In this document: positions 54,397 through 62,629 of the stretch, one piece after another
Layout of the letters: each line of letters begins with the position of its first letter
Position numbering within the stretch: the first letter of the stretch is position 1
NCBI GenBank assembly: GCA_012729855.1
Contig: JAAYCI010000004.1
Location: forward strand, 96,621 to 160,620
Reading direction: 5' to 3'
DNA length: 64,000 bases
DNA from: Oscillospiraceae bacterium
GTDB taxonomy: Bacteria; Bacillota; Clostridia; Oscillospirales; Ruminococcaceae
The notes under the pieces: model-generated
The model's input: only the letters and a program-made list of their open reading frames with translations
The model's database searches: none
What the model was told of the DNA's origin: nothing
Translations under genes and position numbers: made by a program

Positions 54397-55464
54397 ATGA
54401 CAGCGATTTACAAGGTACGGGACGGGCACGACGGCTGGGAGATACGGGATATCCCGCGCAGGGAACCCGGGCCCGGCGAGGTGGAACTGCAGATCATGGC
54501 CGCGGGCATTTGCGGCAGCGAGCTGCACCTCTACCACGACAACCACTTCTATACGCCCCCCTCCCTCATCGGGCACGAGTGGTCGGCCCGCATCAGCAAG
54601 GTGGGCGAGGGCGTACCCGACTGGAAGGTGGGCGACAAGGTGGTCACCCTGCCCTCTCGCAACGCGTGCGGGCACTGCTTCTACTGCAGCATTGGGCAGA
54701 GCGTATTCTGCGCCGCCAGGCGGCCCTTTGGCCCCTACGGCCCCAACGACGGCGGCGGCTGGCGCGAATACTTTACCATGAAGGCCGAGGGCTTTTTGCG
54801 CGTGCCCGACAGCGTGAGCTTTGAGGAAGCCGCCATGCTGGAGCCGGCCAGCGTGCTGGTTCAGGCGCTGTGCATCAAGGCGCCCGTGCACACCGGCGAC
54901 GTGGTGGTGGTGCAGGGTGCCGGCACCATCGGCATACTGGCCGCCCAGGTGGCTAAGGCGGCCGGCGCCGGCCGCGTCATCATCACCGACGTGGCCAGCG
55001 CCCGCGAGGTGAAGCTGCCGGTGGCCCGCGCGCTGCCGGCCATAGACCAGGTGGTGGACATTACCGAAACCGACCTGAAAGCCCTGGTGATGGCCGAGAC
55101 CGACGGCCGCGGCGCCGACATGGTGGTGGACTGCTCCGGCTCCGAAGCCGCCGTGAACAGCGCGTTTGGGCTGGTGCGGCGCTCCGGCCGCGTGGTGGCC
55201 ATTGGCGAGCCGGCCACCCCCTCCATCAGTGTCAACTGGATAGACGCCATCATTCAGAACATCGACCTGCACTTTACCTTTGGCTCCACCAATGACGCCT
55301 GGCGCATTGCGCTGCAGCTGGTGGCCGACGGCAGGGTGCAGCTGAAGCCGCTGATCAGCCACCGCATTGCGCTGGCCGACTTTGAAGAGGGCTTCAAGCT
55401 GATGGACGACAAAAAAGCCTTGAAGGTGATGATGTTCCCCCATGGCGAGGCAGCCGCCAGGTAG
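54397..55464 (+). CDS. Zinc-dependent alcohol/polyol dehydrogenase (MDR family)
   Basis: The 355-residue protein has the catalytic zinc site in GICGSELHLYHDN and GHEWSARISKVGEG, the structural-zinc Cys cluster ACGHCFYCSIGQSVFC (four Cys) and the NAD(P) loop VVVQGAGTIGILAAQVAKAAG (about 170-190). It is closest in style to threonine/sorbitol-type dehydrogenases; the substrate is not predictable. It is monocistronic, with a promoter and terminator of its own. Confidence 0.9.
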   Translation: MTAIYKVRDGHDGWEIRDIPRREPGPGEVELQIMAAGICGSELHLYHDNHFYTPPSLIGHEWSARISKVGEGVPDWKVGDKVVTLPSRNACGHCFYCSIGQSVFCAARRPFGPYGPNDGGGWREYFTMKAEGFLRVPDSVSFEEAAMLEPASVLVQALCIKAPVHTGDVVVVQGAGTIGILAAQVAKAAGAGRVIITDVASAREVKLPVARALPAIDQVVDITETDLKALVMAETDGRGADMVVDCSGSEAAVNSAFGLVRRSGRVVAIGEPATPSISVNWIDAIIQNIDLHFTFGSTNDAWRIALQLVADGRVQLKPLISHRIALADFEEGFKLMDDKKALKVMMFPHGEAAAR

Positions 55465-55489
55465 CTTTGTACCGCTTGCCTGAAATACC

Positions 55490-55535
55490 ACACCCCGGAT
55501 GCGCCCCTGGCGGGCAGTATCCGGGGTGTATTTTT
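55490..55535 (+). terminator. Terminator of the dehydrogenase gene
   Basis: ACACCCCGGAT (55490-55500) and ATCCGGGGTGT (55519-55529) form an 11-bp stem followed by TATTTTTG. Confidence 0.9.
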
Positions 55536-55831
55536 GTTGGCGGCTTCCGGCGGTGCCGAGAGCCGCACTTGTGTTGGGTCATTTTTTGTCTGCGGCATTC
55601 CCCGCTTTTGATTGCCCATTTCCTACCTGCCGGCTGCCCACGCGAAAAACCGCCCTGCGTTTCGACTTCACCCGCCAGCAATTTGTCTTCAACTGCCCGC
55701 ATTTTACATTTTGCCCACTTCCCCTTCGAGTGCTTGTGACACGCCTTGTTGGCTATAATTAATTCCACCCTACAAAACACACCTTTTTGTGCCGCCCCAC
55801 AACGGCCGCACACCAGAAAGCAGGTAGCCCC
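55536..55831 (+). other. Gene-free region upstream of the (alpha/alpha)-barrel gene
   Basis: The 296 bases hold no convincing gene. The only clear signal is a TATAAT -10 (55754-55759), with a poor -35, that could serve the (alpha/alpha)-barrel gene, and moderately GC-rich sequence without long repeats. Antisense open frames here are only short or compositional. Confidence 0.4.
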
Positions 55832-56872
55832 ATGAACACCCAAAAGCAGCTGCGTTTCAACAGCGCCCACCTGATGCGCATGGTAGATGATACCGGCATC
55901 CTGCGCCACGCGATATATGATGTGCCCAACCTGAAAGAAGGCTATGCCACCGACGACAACGCCCGCCTGCTGATGGTGGCCGCCCTGTGCTACGACCACA
56001 CCGGCGATGAACGCTTTCTGGCGCTGGCCTATCGGGCGCTCAGCTTCCTTGGCTATGCGGAGAAGGGCGGCTGGTTTCAAAACTTCATGCGGTACGACCG
56101 CCGCTTTGTGGACGCCGAAGCCTCGCAGGAATGCTATGGCCGCTGCATTTGGGCGCTGGGCACCATTGCCGGGCGCAGCACCCTGCCCCAGGGCCTGCGG
56201 GCCGCTGCCGAAATCCTGCTGCAAAAAACTGCCCCCGCCGCCGCCGGCCTTACCCAGCTGCGCGCCAATGCCTATGCCGCGCTGGGCCTGGCCGGCTGGG
56301 AACACCCGGCCCGCGCCCAAACCCTGGCCGAACAGCTGGCCCGTGTGGCCGCCGCCTACCACGGCAAGGCCGGGCCCAACTGGTTTTGGTACGAGGAAGA
56401 AATAACCTACTGCAACGCCGTGCTGCCCCACGCGCTGCTGGCGGGCACCGAAGTGCTGGGCAGCAAGGGGCTCCTGGATATCGGGCTGGAAAGCCTGGAT
56501 TTCCTGCTGCAGGAAACAACCCGGGAGAGCTTCTTTTGGCCCATTGGCTGCAATGGCTGGAGCCGCCGCGGCCACCCACCCGCTTTGTACGACCAACAGC
56601 CCGTGGAGGCCTGCGCCACCCTGATGGCCTGCCTGACAGCCCACCGCCTGACACAAAAAGACGTTTACCTGGAAAAAGCCCAGCTGTGCCACGACTGGTT
56701 TTTGGGCGCCAACAGCGCCGCTGTGCCCATGGTGGACGAAAGCTCGGGCGGGTGCTACGACAGCCTGCGGCAGGACGGCCCCGAACCAAACCAGGGCGCC
56801 GAAAGCCTGCTAAGCTGGATAACCGCCTCGTTATGCCTGCAAACCTACAAAGCCCGCGTACAGGAGAGCTGA
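55832..56872 (+). CDS. Six-hairpin (alpha/alpha) barrel protein of unknown specificity
   Basis: The 346-residue protein has repeated helical pairs with the opening motif HLMRMVDDTGILRHAIYDVPN followed by EGYATDDNARLLMV, a pattern I know from (alpha/alpha)6-barrel carbohydrate-active proteins often found next to glycosyltransferases and glycoside phosphorylases. Aromatic and acidic positions such as FMRYDRRFVD, WFWYEEEITYCNAVLP and ESFFWPIGCNGWSRRGH would line a sugar-binding cleft. There is no signal peptide. It is three bases upstream of the phosphohexomutase-like gene, so the two must be cotranscribed. Whether it is an enzyme is not known. Confidence 0.75.
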   Translation: MNTQKQLRFNSAHLMRMVDDTGILRHAIYDVPNLKEGYATDDNARLLMVAALCYDHTGDERFLALAYRALSFLGYAEKGGWFQNFMRYDRRFVDAEASQECYGRCIWALGTIAGRSTLPQGLRAAAEILLQKTAPAAAGLTQLRANAYAALGLAGWEHPARAQTLAEQLARVAAAYHGKAGPNWFWYEEEITYCNAVLPHALLAGTEVLGSKGLLDIGLESLDFLLQETTRESFFWPIGCNGWSRRGHPPALYDQQPVEACATLMACLTAHRLTQKDVYLEKAQLCHDWFLGANSAAVPMVDESSGGCYDSLRQDGPEPNQGAESLLSWITASLCLQTYKARVQES

Positions 56873-56875
56873 GCC

Positions 56876-58684
56876 ATGTATATCACCGAGCGCTTTGACG
56901 ACTGGCTGCTGCACGCCACCGAAGACGCCGAACTGCAGGAGGAGCTGAACCTGCTGAAGCTGCGGGGCGACGAGGGCGACGAGGGCGATATTGCCGACCG
57001 CTTCTACCGGCGCCTGCCGCTGGCCGAATACGGCCTGAGCGCCCCGGTGGGCGCCGGCAGCAACCGCATCAATATCTACACCATTCGCATGGCCATTCAG
57101 GCGCTGGCTTACCACCACAAACGCTTACAGGAACGGCGCCCCGTGGTCATCGGGTACGACAGCCGGCCAAAGTCTCGCCTGTTTGCCACCGAGGCCGCGC
57201 GGGTACTGGCAGCCAACGGCATCTTTGTGTGGATATTCCCGGCTGCGCTGCCCGCCCCCGTGCTGGCCGCCAGTGTACCGCGCCTCAGCTGCGGCGCGGG
57301 CGTCTATATCACCGGCGGGCACCTGCCCTGGAACTACAGCGGCCTGCGCATCTACGACCCCCAGGGCGCGCGCATGCCCAAGGCCACCGCCCATGCCCTT
57401 ACCCGCCGCATGGCCACCCTGAACCCCTTTGAGGATATATTGCTGACCGACTACGACACCCCGGCCGAAATTGGGTTGATCCGCACGGCCCACCCCGCTT
57501 TGCAGGAGCAGTATTCAAGCGGTGTGCTCAGGCAGTTTCCCACCCCACAGCAAGCAGGCACCGCGCTGCGGGTGGCATACAGCCCTTTGTATGGCACCGG
57601 CGATGCCTTCATGCACAGCCTGCTGGAGGCCAGGGGCCTGAAGGACACCCTGGTGATACCTGAACGCCTGGCGGACGGCCCCCCGCCCGACAACCAACCG
57701 CTGAACCCGTTGAGCCCACAGGCCTTAAAAAGCGGCCTGCGCCTGTGCCGGGCCATGGACGCCGACCTGTTCCTGGCCACCGACCCCGCCTGCAACCGGA
57801 TGGGCGTAGCCATAAAAGACGGGGGTGCCTATCATATCCTAAGCGGGCATGAGCTTGGCCTGTTGCTGCTGGACCATTTTTGCCGGCTGTACAGCCGCGG
57901 CGGCAAGCCGCCGGTGCCGCTGTATGCCGCCAGAAGCCTGGCTGCCTGCAGCCTGGCGCAGCAGGTGGCGCTTGCGCACGGCCTGCCCCTGTACACCCTG
58001 CCGCCCGACTTTAAAGCCGCCGACCAAACCCTGGAGCCGCCCCCTCAAATCCCCAAAAAAGCGTTTACCTTTGCGTTTGACAGCGCCGGCGGATTTATTC
58101 TGGGCAGTACCGTGCGCGACCGCGACGCCCTGGCCGCCTGCGCCTGGGTATGCGACATGGCCCACGCCCATAAAGCGGCCGGCCACAGCCTGGCCGACGC
58201 CGCCCGGCAGCTATACAAGCAATACGGCCATTATGTGAACACCCACCAGCGCTATGGGCCGGGCAGTATTGAGAATGCCATCCATATGCAAAGCGCGCTG
58301 AAAACCCTGCGCACCCGCCCCTACGAGAGCATCGGCGGCGTGCCTATCACCAGTTTTATTGACTACAAGCGCAGCCGCCCATCCTCGGGCGCCGCGGTCC
58401 CCTTCCGCAACGACCTGCTGGAATACCGCCTGGAAAACGGCGGGCGTATTGTCGTGCATCCCACCATCGACCATTCCACCATCCATGTGTATATCGAAAC
58501 CAACAGCCACAACCCCGCCGCCGCGCAAAACCTGAACCGGAGACTGGCCAACAGCATCCACCACCTGCTTTGCAGCAGCGGTGAACTGACAGACGTGACC
58601 CAGTCGGACGGCTTCCCCAATCGGATATCCACACCCCCGCCTGCCGATGAATTTGGCACCAACCGCCCGACGATACGCATGTGA
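56876..58684 (+). CDS. Phosphohexomutase-fold protein lacking catalytic motifs (probable pseudoenzyme)
   Basis: The 602-residue protein aligns over its whole length with PGM2-type phosphoglucomutases: AGSNRINIYTIRMAIQAL, VIGYDSRPKSRLFATEAARVL, VAYSPLYGTG and the C-terminal domain. All four active-site motifs are altered: TASHNP is TGGHLP (phosphoserine lost) at about residue 145, the metal motif DPDxDR is DPACNR, the sugar loop GEES is DSAG, and the phosphate-binding RPSGTEP is HPTIDHST. Despite this the frame is intact and long, which suggests selection for another role. It is behind the (alpha/alpha)-barrel gene with a three-base gap. GGAGAG precedes the ATG. Confidence 0.85.
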   Translation: MYITERFDDWLLHATEDAELQEELNLLKLRGDEGDEGDIADRFYRRLPLAEYGLSAPVGAGSNRINIYTIRMAIQALAYHHKRLQERRPVVIGYDSRPKSRLFATEAARVLAANGIFVWIFPAALPAPVLAASVPRLSCGAGVYITGGHLPWNYSGLRIYDPQGARMPKATAHALTRRMATLNPFEDILLTDYDTPAEIGLIRTAHPALQEQYSSGVLRQFPTPQQAGTALRVAYSPLYGTGDAFMHSLLEARGLKDTLVIPERLADGPPPDNQPLNPLSPQALKSGLRLCRAMDADLFLATDPACNRMGVAIKDGGAYHILSGHELGLLLLDHFCRLYSRGGKPPVPLYAARSLAACSLAQQVALAHGLPLYTLPPDFKAADQTLEPPPQIPKKAFTFAFDSAGGFILGSTVRDRDALAACAWVCDMAHAHKAAGHSLADAARQLYKQYGHYVNTHQRYGPGSIENAIHMQSALKTLRTRPYESIGGVPITSFIDYKRSRPSSGAAVPFRNDLLEYRLENGGRIVVHPTIDHSTIHVYIETNSHNPAAAQNLNRRLANSIHHLLCSSGELTDVTQSDGFPNRISTPPPADEFGTNRPTIRM

Positions 58685-58737
58685 TAATCGCTTTTTTAAA
58701 CGTTTTAACGTAAATAAAAACAACAAGGAGGCAGCTT

Positions 58738-58938
58738 ATGTCCAAAGCATTGTGGAGCCTGATGGCCCTGTTCCTTGGCGTTACCCTGATTTGGGTGGGG
58801 CTGCAATCGGCCGGAGATGGCCTGGTACTGACGTCCACCGTGAAGACCCTGTGCGTTCTGCTCTTCGTTGCGGCAGACGCCATTGCCATTTGGCTGATAC
58901 ACCGCGAGGTGCAGCAGGTATACCCCCCGGGGCTTTAA
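58738..58938 (+). CDS. Small two-helix membrane protein
   Basis: A 66-residue protein with two helices (LWSLMALFLGVTLIWVGLQS and VKTLCVLLFVAADAIAIWLI) and a short charged C-terminus. GGAGG precedes the ATG. I do not recognise a family. It lies 53 bp after the phosphohexomutase-like gene, so it may belong to that transcription unit, and is followed by a terminator. Confidence 0.7.
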   Translation: MSKALWSLMALFLGVTLIWVGLQSAGDGLVLTSTVKTLCVLLFVAADAIAIWLIHREVQQVYPPGL

Positions 58939-58969
58939 CCCACCCAGTACCTTTCCCCCATCTCAACAC

Positions 58970-59017
58970 AGCAGCTGAAGCCCGGCGCCCTGCCCGGCTT
59001 CAGCTGTTGCGTTTTGG
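58970..59017 (+). terminator. Terminator after the small membrane protein gene
   Basis: CAGCTGAAGCC-GG pairs with CC-GGCTTCAGCTG and is followed by TTGCGTTTT. It ends the barrel/phosphohexomutase transcript. Confidence 0.75.
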
Positions 59018-59036
59018 CAACTGGCCGCCAGCATGC

Positions 59037-59106
59037 AAAAAGGGAAGAGCGCCTGCTCTCCCCTTTTCCCCGTTTTATTGTAAGGCCTGCCCTGTAGGCC
59101 TTTTAT
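59037..59106. terminator. Two further terminator-like hairpins
   Basis: AAAAGGG-AGAGC/GCTCT-CCCTTTT (59037-59066) and AAGGCCT/AGGCCTTTT (59082-59106) stand in series. They could terminate transcription from both directions, including the convergent small minus-strand gene. Confidence 0.65.
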
Positions 59107-59160
59107 GTCATAAGATGTTTTCCGCCGTTTCCCTCCGGGCCAAAGCCTTTTACAGGGCTT

Positions 59161-59322
59161 TCAGTCGTTTGGCTTTAGCTTCCACTGTTTGGTGGTCATC
59201 TGGTTGATAAGCACCTTGGCCCGCTTCTCGTTCTCATAGTAAGAGGGCGGAAACGGCTCGCTGTTCTTAGATTCAGGCTTGAAACGGAGGTTGTTCTCGG
59301 TCGAATTTCTGAAAATGGTCAT
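59161..59322 (-). CDS. Small hypothetical protein
   Basis: A 53-residue basic protein (starts MTIFRNSTENNLRFKP, ends QWKLKPND) with no membrane segment and no motif I recognise. The ATG at 59322 has GGGAGA at a suitable distance, which decides against the longer frame. It is expressed from an extended -10 candidate (TGCTATATT) upstream. It is convergent with the small membrane protein gene. Confidence 0.55.
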   Translation of the reverse strand: MTIFRNSTENNLRFKPESKNSEPFPPSYYENEKRAKVLINQMTTKQWKLKPND

Positions 59323-59622
59323 ACCCAAATCTCCCTTCTGTTTTTGGTACGCCAATATAGCACGGTAGCAAATGAATATTCTGTCGTATCGGGGCACGGG
59401 ATATTACAATAAAAGCCATATTTGTAACTATTTTGCCACACCGCGCCCGGATATAAATCCTTCGCTTTTATTGGCGGGTAGAATATGGTAGACTTTTAGC
59501 AGAAGGAATGGCCTGCCGCGCTTTACGCTTTTGCCTGTTTGCCGGGTGGCATACCGGCGCGGCCTTTTGGTTTTTGCCGGTTGTTCGATGAAAAATCCAA
59601 CGATGCCAGGAAAGGTGACACC
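59323..59622 (+). other. Gene-free gap ahead of the dihydropyrimidinase-like gene
   Basis: The 300 bases are AT-rich in the first half and GC-rich in the second. Weak promoter-like hexamers (for example TAGAAT or TAGACT near 59480-59500) occur on the plus strand, but no strong pair; the ribosome binding site of the next gene is AGGAAAGG. No gene or known RNA structure is seen. Confidence 0.4.
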
Positions 59623-61020
59623 ATGTCTATCAAACTGATACGCAACGCCCACATAGCCACCAGCGCCGAGGTTTTCCACGGCTCGGTGCTGATAGACGGC
59701 GAGAAGATTGTGCAGCTGTTCCGCACCGGCGAGGTACTGCCGCTGTTGCCGGTGAACGCCGAAATTTTTGAAGCGCAGGGCAAATACCTGCTGCCCGGCG
59801 GCGTGGACCCCCACACCCGCCTTGGCCAAAGCGCGGGGGCCGCCCACTCGCCAGAGGACTTTTATACCGGCAGCGTAGCCGCGGCCTGTGGCGGTACCAC
59901 TACCATTATCCAGCAGCTGGCCTTTGGCCCGGCGGGCGTGCCGCTTTCCTTCCAGCTGTCAGTGGCCAAAAAACCGGCGCGCGCGGCGGTGATCGACTAC
60001 GGCTTCCACGCCGCGCTGCAGCGAGTGGACGATGACGTGCTGCGCGACATGGAAACCCTGCGCGACCGTGAGGGCATCACCAGCCTGGGCGCCACGCTGG
60101 CCGGCCCCCAACGGCTGAACGACGCCGACCTGCTGCAAGCACTGGTGCGTGCACAGCAGCTGGGCCTCACCCTTTGCCTGCACTGCGAAAACGAGGCCGC
60201 CACCGCCCTGCTGGCCCGCCAGCTGGCCCAGGCCGGCCATACCGACACCCGCTATTTTGCCCGCAGCCGCCCGCCGCAGGCCGAGGCCGAGGCGGTTTTC
60301 CGTGCGCTGATGCTGGCCAAAATGGCGGGCGAGGCCCGGCTGTATGTGCAAACACTGTCGTCTGCCCTGGGGCTGAACGCGCTGCACCTGGCCCGCAGTA
60401 CCGGGCAGCGGAACATCTTTGCCGAAACCACCCCGCCCTACCTGTTTTTGGACGCGGTGCTTTACAATAACCCGGCCGACGGCCCCAAATACCTGGCCGC
60501 CCCGCCGCTGCGCACCGAGGCCGACCGCGACGCCCTGTGGAGCGGCCTGGCCGCCGCCGACATCGACACCGTTGCCAGCGGCCACCTCGCCTTCCGCTTT
60601 GCCACCCAAAAGCAACAGGGCGGCAGCTTTGCCCACATCCCGCCGGGCATGCCCAGTGCAGAACTGCGCCTGCCGCTGATGTTCTCGGAGGGCTTTATGA
60701 AAGGCTGGCTGAGCCTGCCGCAGCTGGTGCGCGCCTGCTGCACCCGCCCGGCGCAAATCTTTGGCATTGCGCCGCAGAAGGGCGACATTGCCCCTGGCGC
60801 CGACGCCGACCTGGTACTGTTCGACCCCGCCGTAAGCTGGACGGTGGCTCAAAGCCAGCTGCATGAAAATGTGGACTACACCCCCTACGAGGGCATGCGC
60901 CTGACCGGCTGGCCGATGCTCACCTTCTCCCGCGGGGAAGTGATTGCCGCGGGCCGGCAGTTCATTGGTGCCGCCGGCCGGGGCCGCACCCTGAAACGCA
61001 CCGCCGCGCCGGGGGCATAA
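59623..61020 (+). CDS. Dihydropyrimidinase/hydantoinase-like protein lacking most metal ligands (probable pseudoenzyme)
   Basis: The 465-residue protein aligns from end to end with D-hydantoinases: YLLPGGVDPHTRLG, CGGTTTIIQQLAFG, VIDYGFHAAL, LCLHCENEA, RPPQAEAEA and FAETTPPYLFLD. Of six metal ligands only two remain: the HxH motif is HTR (second His to Arg), the carboxylated Lys in GITSLK is Gly (GITSLGATLAG), the His in YVVH is lost (YVQTLSS), and the Asp of SDHC is Gly (ASGHLAF); the His of HxEN and the first His of HxH remain. It resembles CRMP-like non-enzymatic relatives. ATG at 59623 with AGGAAAGG upstream. Confidence 0.85.
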   Translation: MSIKLIRNAHIATSAEVFHGSVLIDGEKIVQLFRTGEVLPLLPVNAEIFEAQGKYLLPGGVDPHTRLGQSAGAAHSPEDFYTGSVAAACGGTTTIIQQLAFGPAGVPLSFQLSVAKKPARAAVIDYGFHAALQRVDDDVLRDMETLRDREGITSLGATLAGPQRLNDADLLQALVRAQQLGLTLCLHCENEAATALLARQLAQAGHTDTRYFARSRPPQAEAEAVFRALMLAKMAGEARLYVQTLSSALGLNALHLARSTGQRNIFAETTPPYLFLDAVLYNNPADGPKYLAAPPLRTEADRDALWSGLAAADIDTVASGHLAFRFATQKQQGGSFAHIPPGMPSAELRLPLMFSEGFMKGWLSLPQLVRACCTRPAQIFGIAPQKGDIAPGADADLVLFDPAVSWTVAQSQLHENVDYTPYEGMRLTGWPMLTFSRGEVIAAGRQFIGAAGRGRTLKRTAAPGA

Positions 61021-61098
61021 CAGGTATTGACCCTGGGGCATAGCCCCAACCCTGCGCCTTTGGCGCTTTCCGCGGCAAAGCCGCGGGGTTAACACCTG
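61021..61098. repeat. Cloverleaf-like palindromic element
   Basis: An outer inverted repeat CAGGTATTGACC (61021-61032) / GGTTAACACCTG (61087-61098), 10 of 12 matches, closes three perfect hairpins with 3-nt loops: TGGGGC-ATA-GCCCCA (61034-61048), GCGCC-TTT-GGCGC (61054-61066) and CCGCGGC-AAA-GCCGCGG (61070-61086). It starts directly after the stop of the dihydropyrimidinase-like gene. No T-run follows. Confidence 0.7.
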
Positions 61099-61303
61099 TT
61101 GCCGCCGTTCTTGCCCGGCCAGGCAAATGCAAGCATGCACATGGCGCTCGCTTTGTCAGGCCATAGCGCCCGCGCCGGCACACCTCTGCTGCAGGGGAAA
61201 CGACAGCGTTCCCGCGCTATTGACACCCATAAAAGGTATAATAGCGCCAGAAACCACTATAAAGCCGGCCTGGCCGGCGCTTGCAGCAAAGGAGTTGTGC
61301 TTC

Positions 61304-61825
61304 ATGAACAATACCACCCGCAAAACCGGATTCGGCTGGGGCTACCTGATCATCGGCATCCTGTTCATCATCGTGTCCCTCATCAGCTTTTACAACCCCG
61401 GCGGCGATTTGACCGCGCTGGCTTTCGTGTTCGCCATTTTGGCCGTGCTCAACGGCATCCGGCTTATTATGGGCCGCAGGGGCAGCGTGCTGCGCCTGGT
61501 AGCCGGTATCCTGAACATCATCATCGGCGTTTTTCTCATCCTCAATATCTACATTGCCGCCGCCGCCCTGCCGCTGGTGTTTGCCATCTGGTTTATTGTG
61601 GAGTCCCTCTTCCGCCTGCTTACGGTGGGCGCCACACGGGCCATGGGTACCGGGTATTTTGTTTTTTCCATCATCATCAACATCCTGGGCATTGTGCTGG
61701 GCATCCTGCTGTTGTTCAACCCCATCACGGCGGCGCTCACCCTCAGCTTCCTGGTGGGCTTTTACCTGATGCTGGCCGGCATTGAGTGCATTGTGCTGGC
61801 GTTTGCCAAGCCGTCGCTGCCGTAA
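61304..61825 (+). CDS. HdeD/DUF308 family membrane protein
   Basis: The 173-residue protein has six closely spaced helices (for example YLIIGILFIIVSLISFYNPG, LAFVFAILAVLNGIRLIM, LVAGILNIIIGVFLILNIYI, ALPLVFAIWFIVESLF, VFSIIINILGIVLGILLLF and ALTLSFLVGFYLMLAGIECI), the HdeD-like layout in which helix pairs are repeated. Function unknown; the family is linked to acid stress in enterobacteria. AGGAG precedes the ATG at 61304; the longer upstream frame is not needed. A TATAAT (around 61232-61238) without a good -35 lies upstream. Confidence 0.8.
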   Translation: MNNTTRKTGFGWGYLIIGILFIIVSLISFYNPGGDLTALAFVFAILAVLNGIRLIMGRRGSVLRLVAGILNIIIGVFLILNIYIAAAALPLVFAIWFIVESLFRLLTVGATRAMGTGYFVFSIIINILGIVLGILLLFNPITAALTLSFLVGFYLMLAGIECIVLAFAKPSLP

Positions 61826-61860
61826 ATAAGCCCCGCGCTTCAGGCGGGCAGCTATAAGGA

Positions 61861-61908
61861 AGCATCTGCCAAATCCGCGATTGGTTGCGGAATGGCAGAT
61901 GCTTTTTG
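61861..61908 (+). terminator. Terminator after the HdeD-like gene
   Basis: AGCATCTGCC (61861-61870) and GGCAGATGCT form the stem, with an inner CCGC/GCGG pair, followed by TTTTTG. The outer stem is the same as that of the terminator at 3411-3455. Confidence 0.85.
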
Positions 61909-61955
61909 TTTATCGTAATAAACCCCTCGGGTTTGGCCGGGCGTTATCAATAACA

Positions 61956-62001
61956 AAGGTTGCCGCATGCCAGGCGTTGGTGCTTGGCATGTGGCAACCT
62001 T
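61956..62001. terminator. Terminator-like hairpin downstream of the stefin-like gene
   Basis: AAGGTTGCCGCATGCCA (61956-61972) and TGGCATGTGGCAACCTT (61985-62001) form a 17-bp arm hairpin with one mismatch. It lies downstream of the minus-strand lipoprotein gene; on that strand a T-rich CTTTGTTATT follows. A second small hairpin AAACCC/GGGTTT is at about 61920-61934. Confidence 0.65.
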
Positions 62002-62063
62002 ATTTTGTGGTCATCCCGGCCGTAAGCCCGCCGGGTTCAGCGGGGCTCCTGCCGGTCTCCAAA

Positions 62064-62462
62064 TCACTCCGCGTCTACAATTTCCGTGATGGTCGGTTTT
62101 TCACTGGCATCCAGCGACTGGTAAATATAGACGTACACATACGATTCTTCAGGCTCGGCGGTAACGGTGGTCTTTTTTGCGTAAAAACGGTAGTTGGTGC
62201 CGTTCACCACCTGGGTGGCCACCTTTAAAGGCTCATATGTCGCGCCAACCAGGTTTTCCATCGCAACATTGAACACTTCCAGGTCCGCGTCGGTCAGTTC
62301 GCGTTCCTCGGTGTAGCCGCCCGGCATTTGCTCCGATTCAGAAGAGGGTGCTTCCACGGCAGATGATGGTGTAGCTGAGGCGGGTGTGGAGCTGGTGCTT
62401 CCGCAGGCCGCAAGGCCCAGCGCAATAAGCCCCGCAAAAATCAAGGCAACCCATTTTTTCAT
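62064..62462 (-). CDS. Stefin/cystatin-like lipoprotein
   Basis: The 132-residue protein has a signal peptide with lipobox LAAC (Cys at about 20), a Ser/Thr/Ala-rich spacer, and a ~85-residue domain starting MPGGYTEERELTDADLEVF and containing TQVVNGTNYRFYAKKTTV and YVYVYIYQSLDASEKPTI. The order PGG-x2-E near the start, QVVxGTNY in the middle and a late V-Y-x-Q-S-L strand is that of type 1 cystatins (stefins). In stefins the Gly pair and QVVAG loop wedge into papain-like proteases. It should be anchored outside the membrane and could inhibit a host or bacterial cysteine protease. The ATG at 62462 is preceded by GGAGG. Confidence 0.8.
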   Translation of the reverse strand: MKKWVALIFAGLIALGLAACGSTSSTPASATPSSAVEAPSSESEQMPGGYTEERELTDADLEVFNVAMENLVGATYEPLKVATQVVNGTNYRFYAKKTTVTAEPEESYVYVYIYQSLDASEKPTITEIVDAE

Positions 62463-62629
62463 AATAAACTCCTCCAACCTGGCCGGGCGTCCGGTACGCC
62501 CGGTTTCTGCCTTAAGCATAGAATGCATGGCGCATCAGTTGAAGTCGAACCTTGGGTTCGTTTCAGCTGTTTTGTAAACTTTTATCTTTTTCGTTGGCGC
62601 GCGAAAGCATGCCGGGCGCGCTGGCACTT

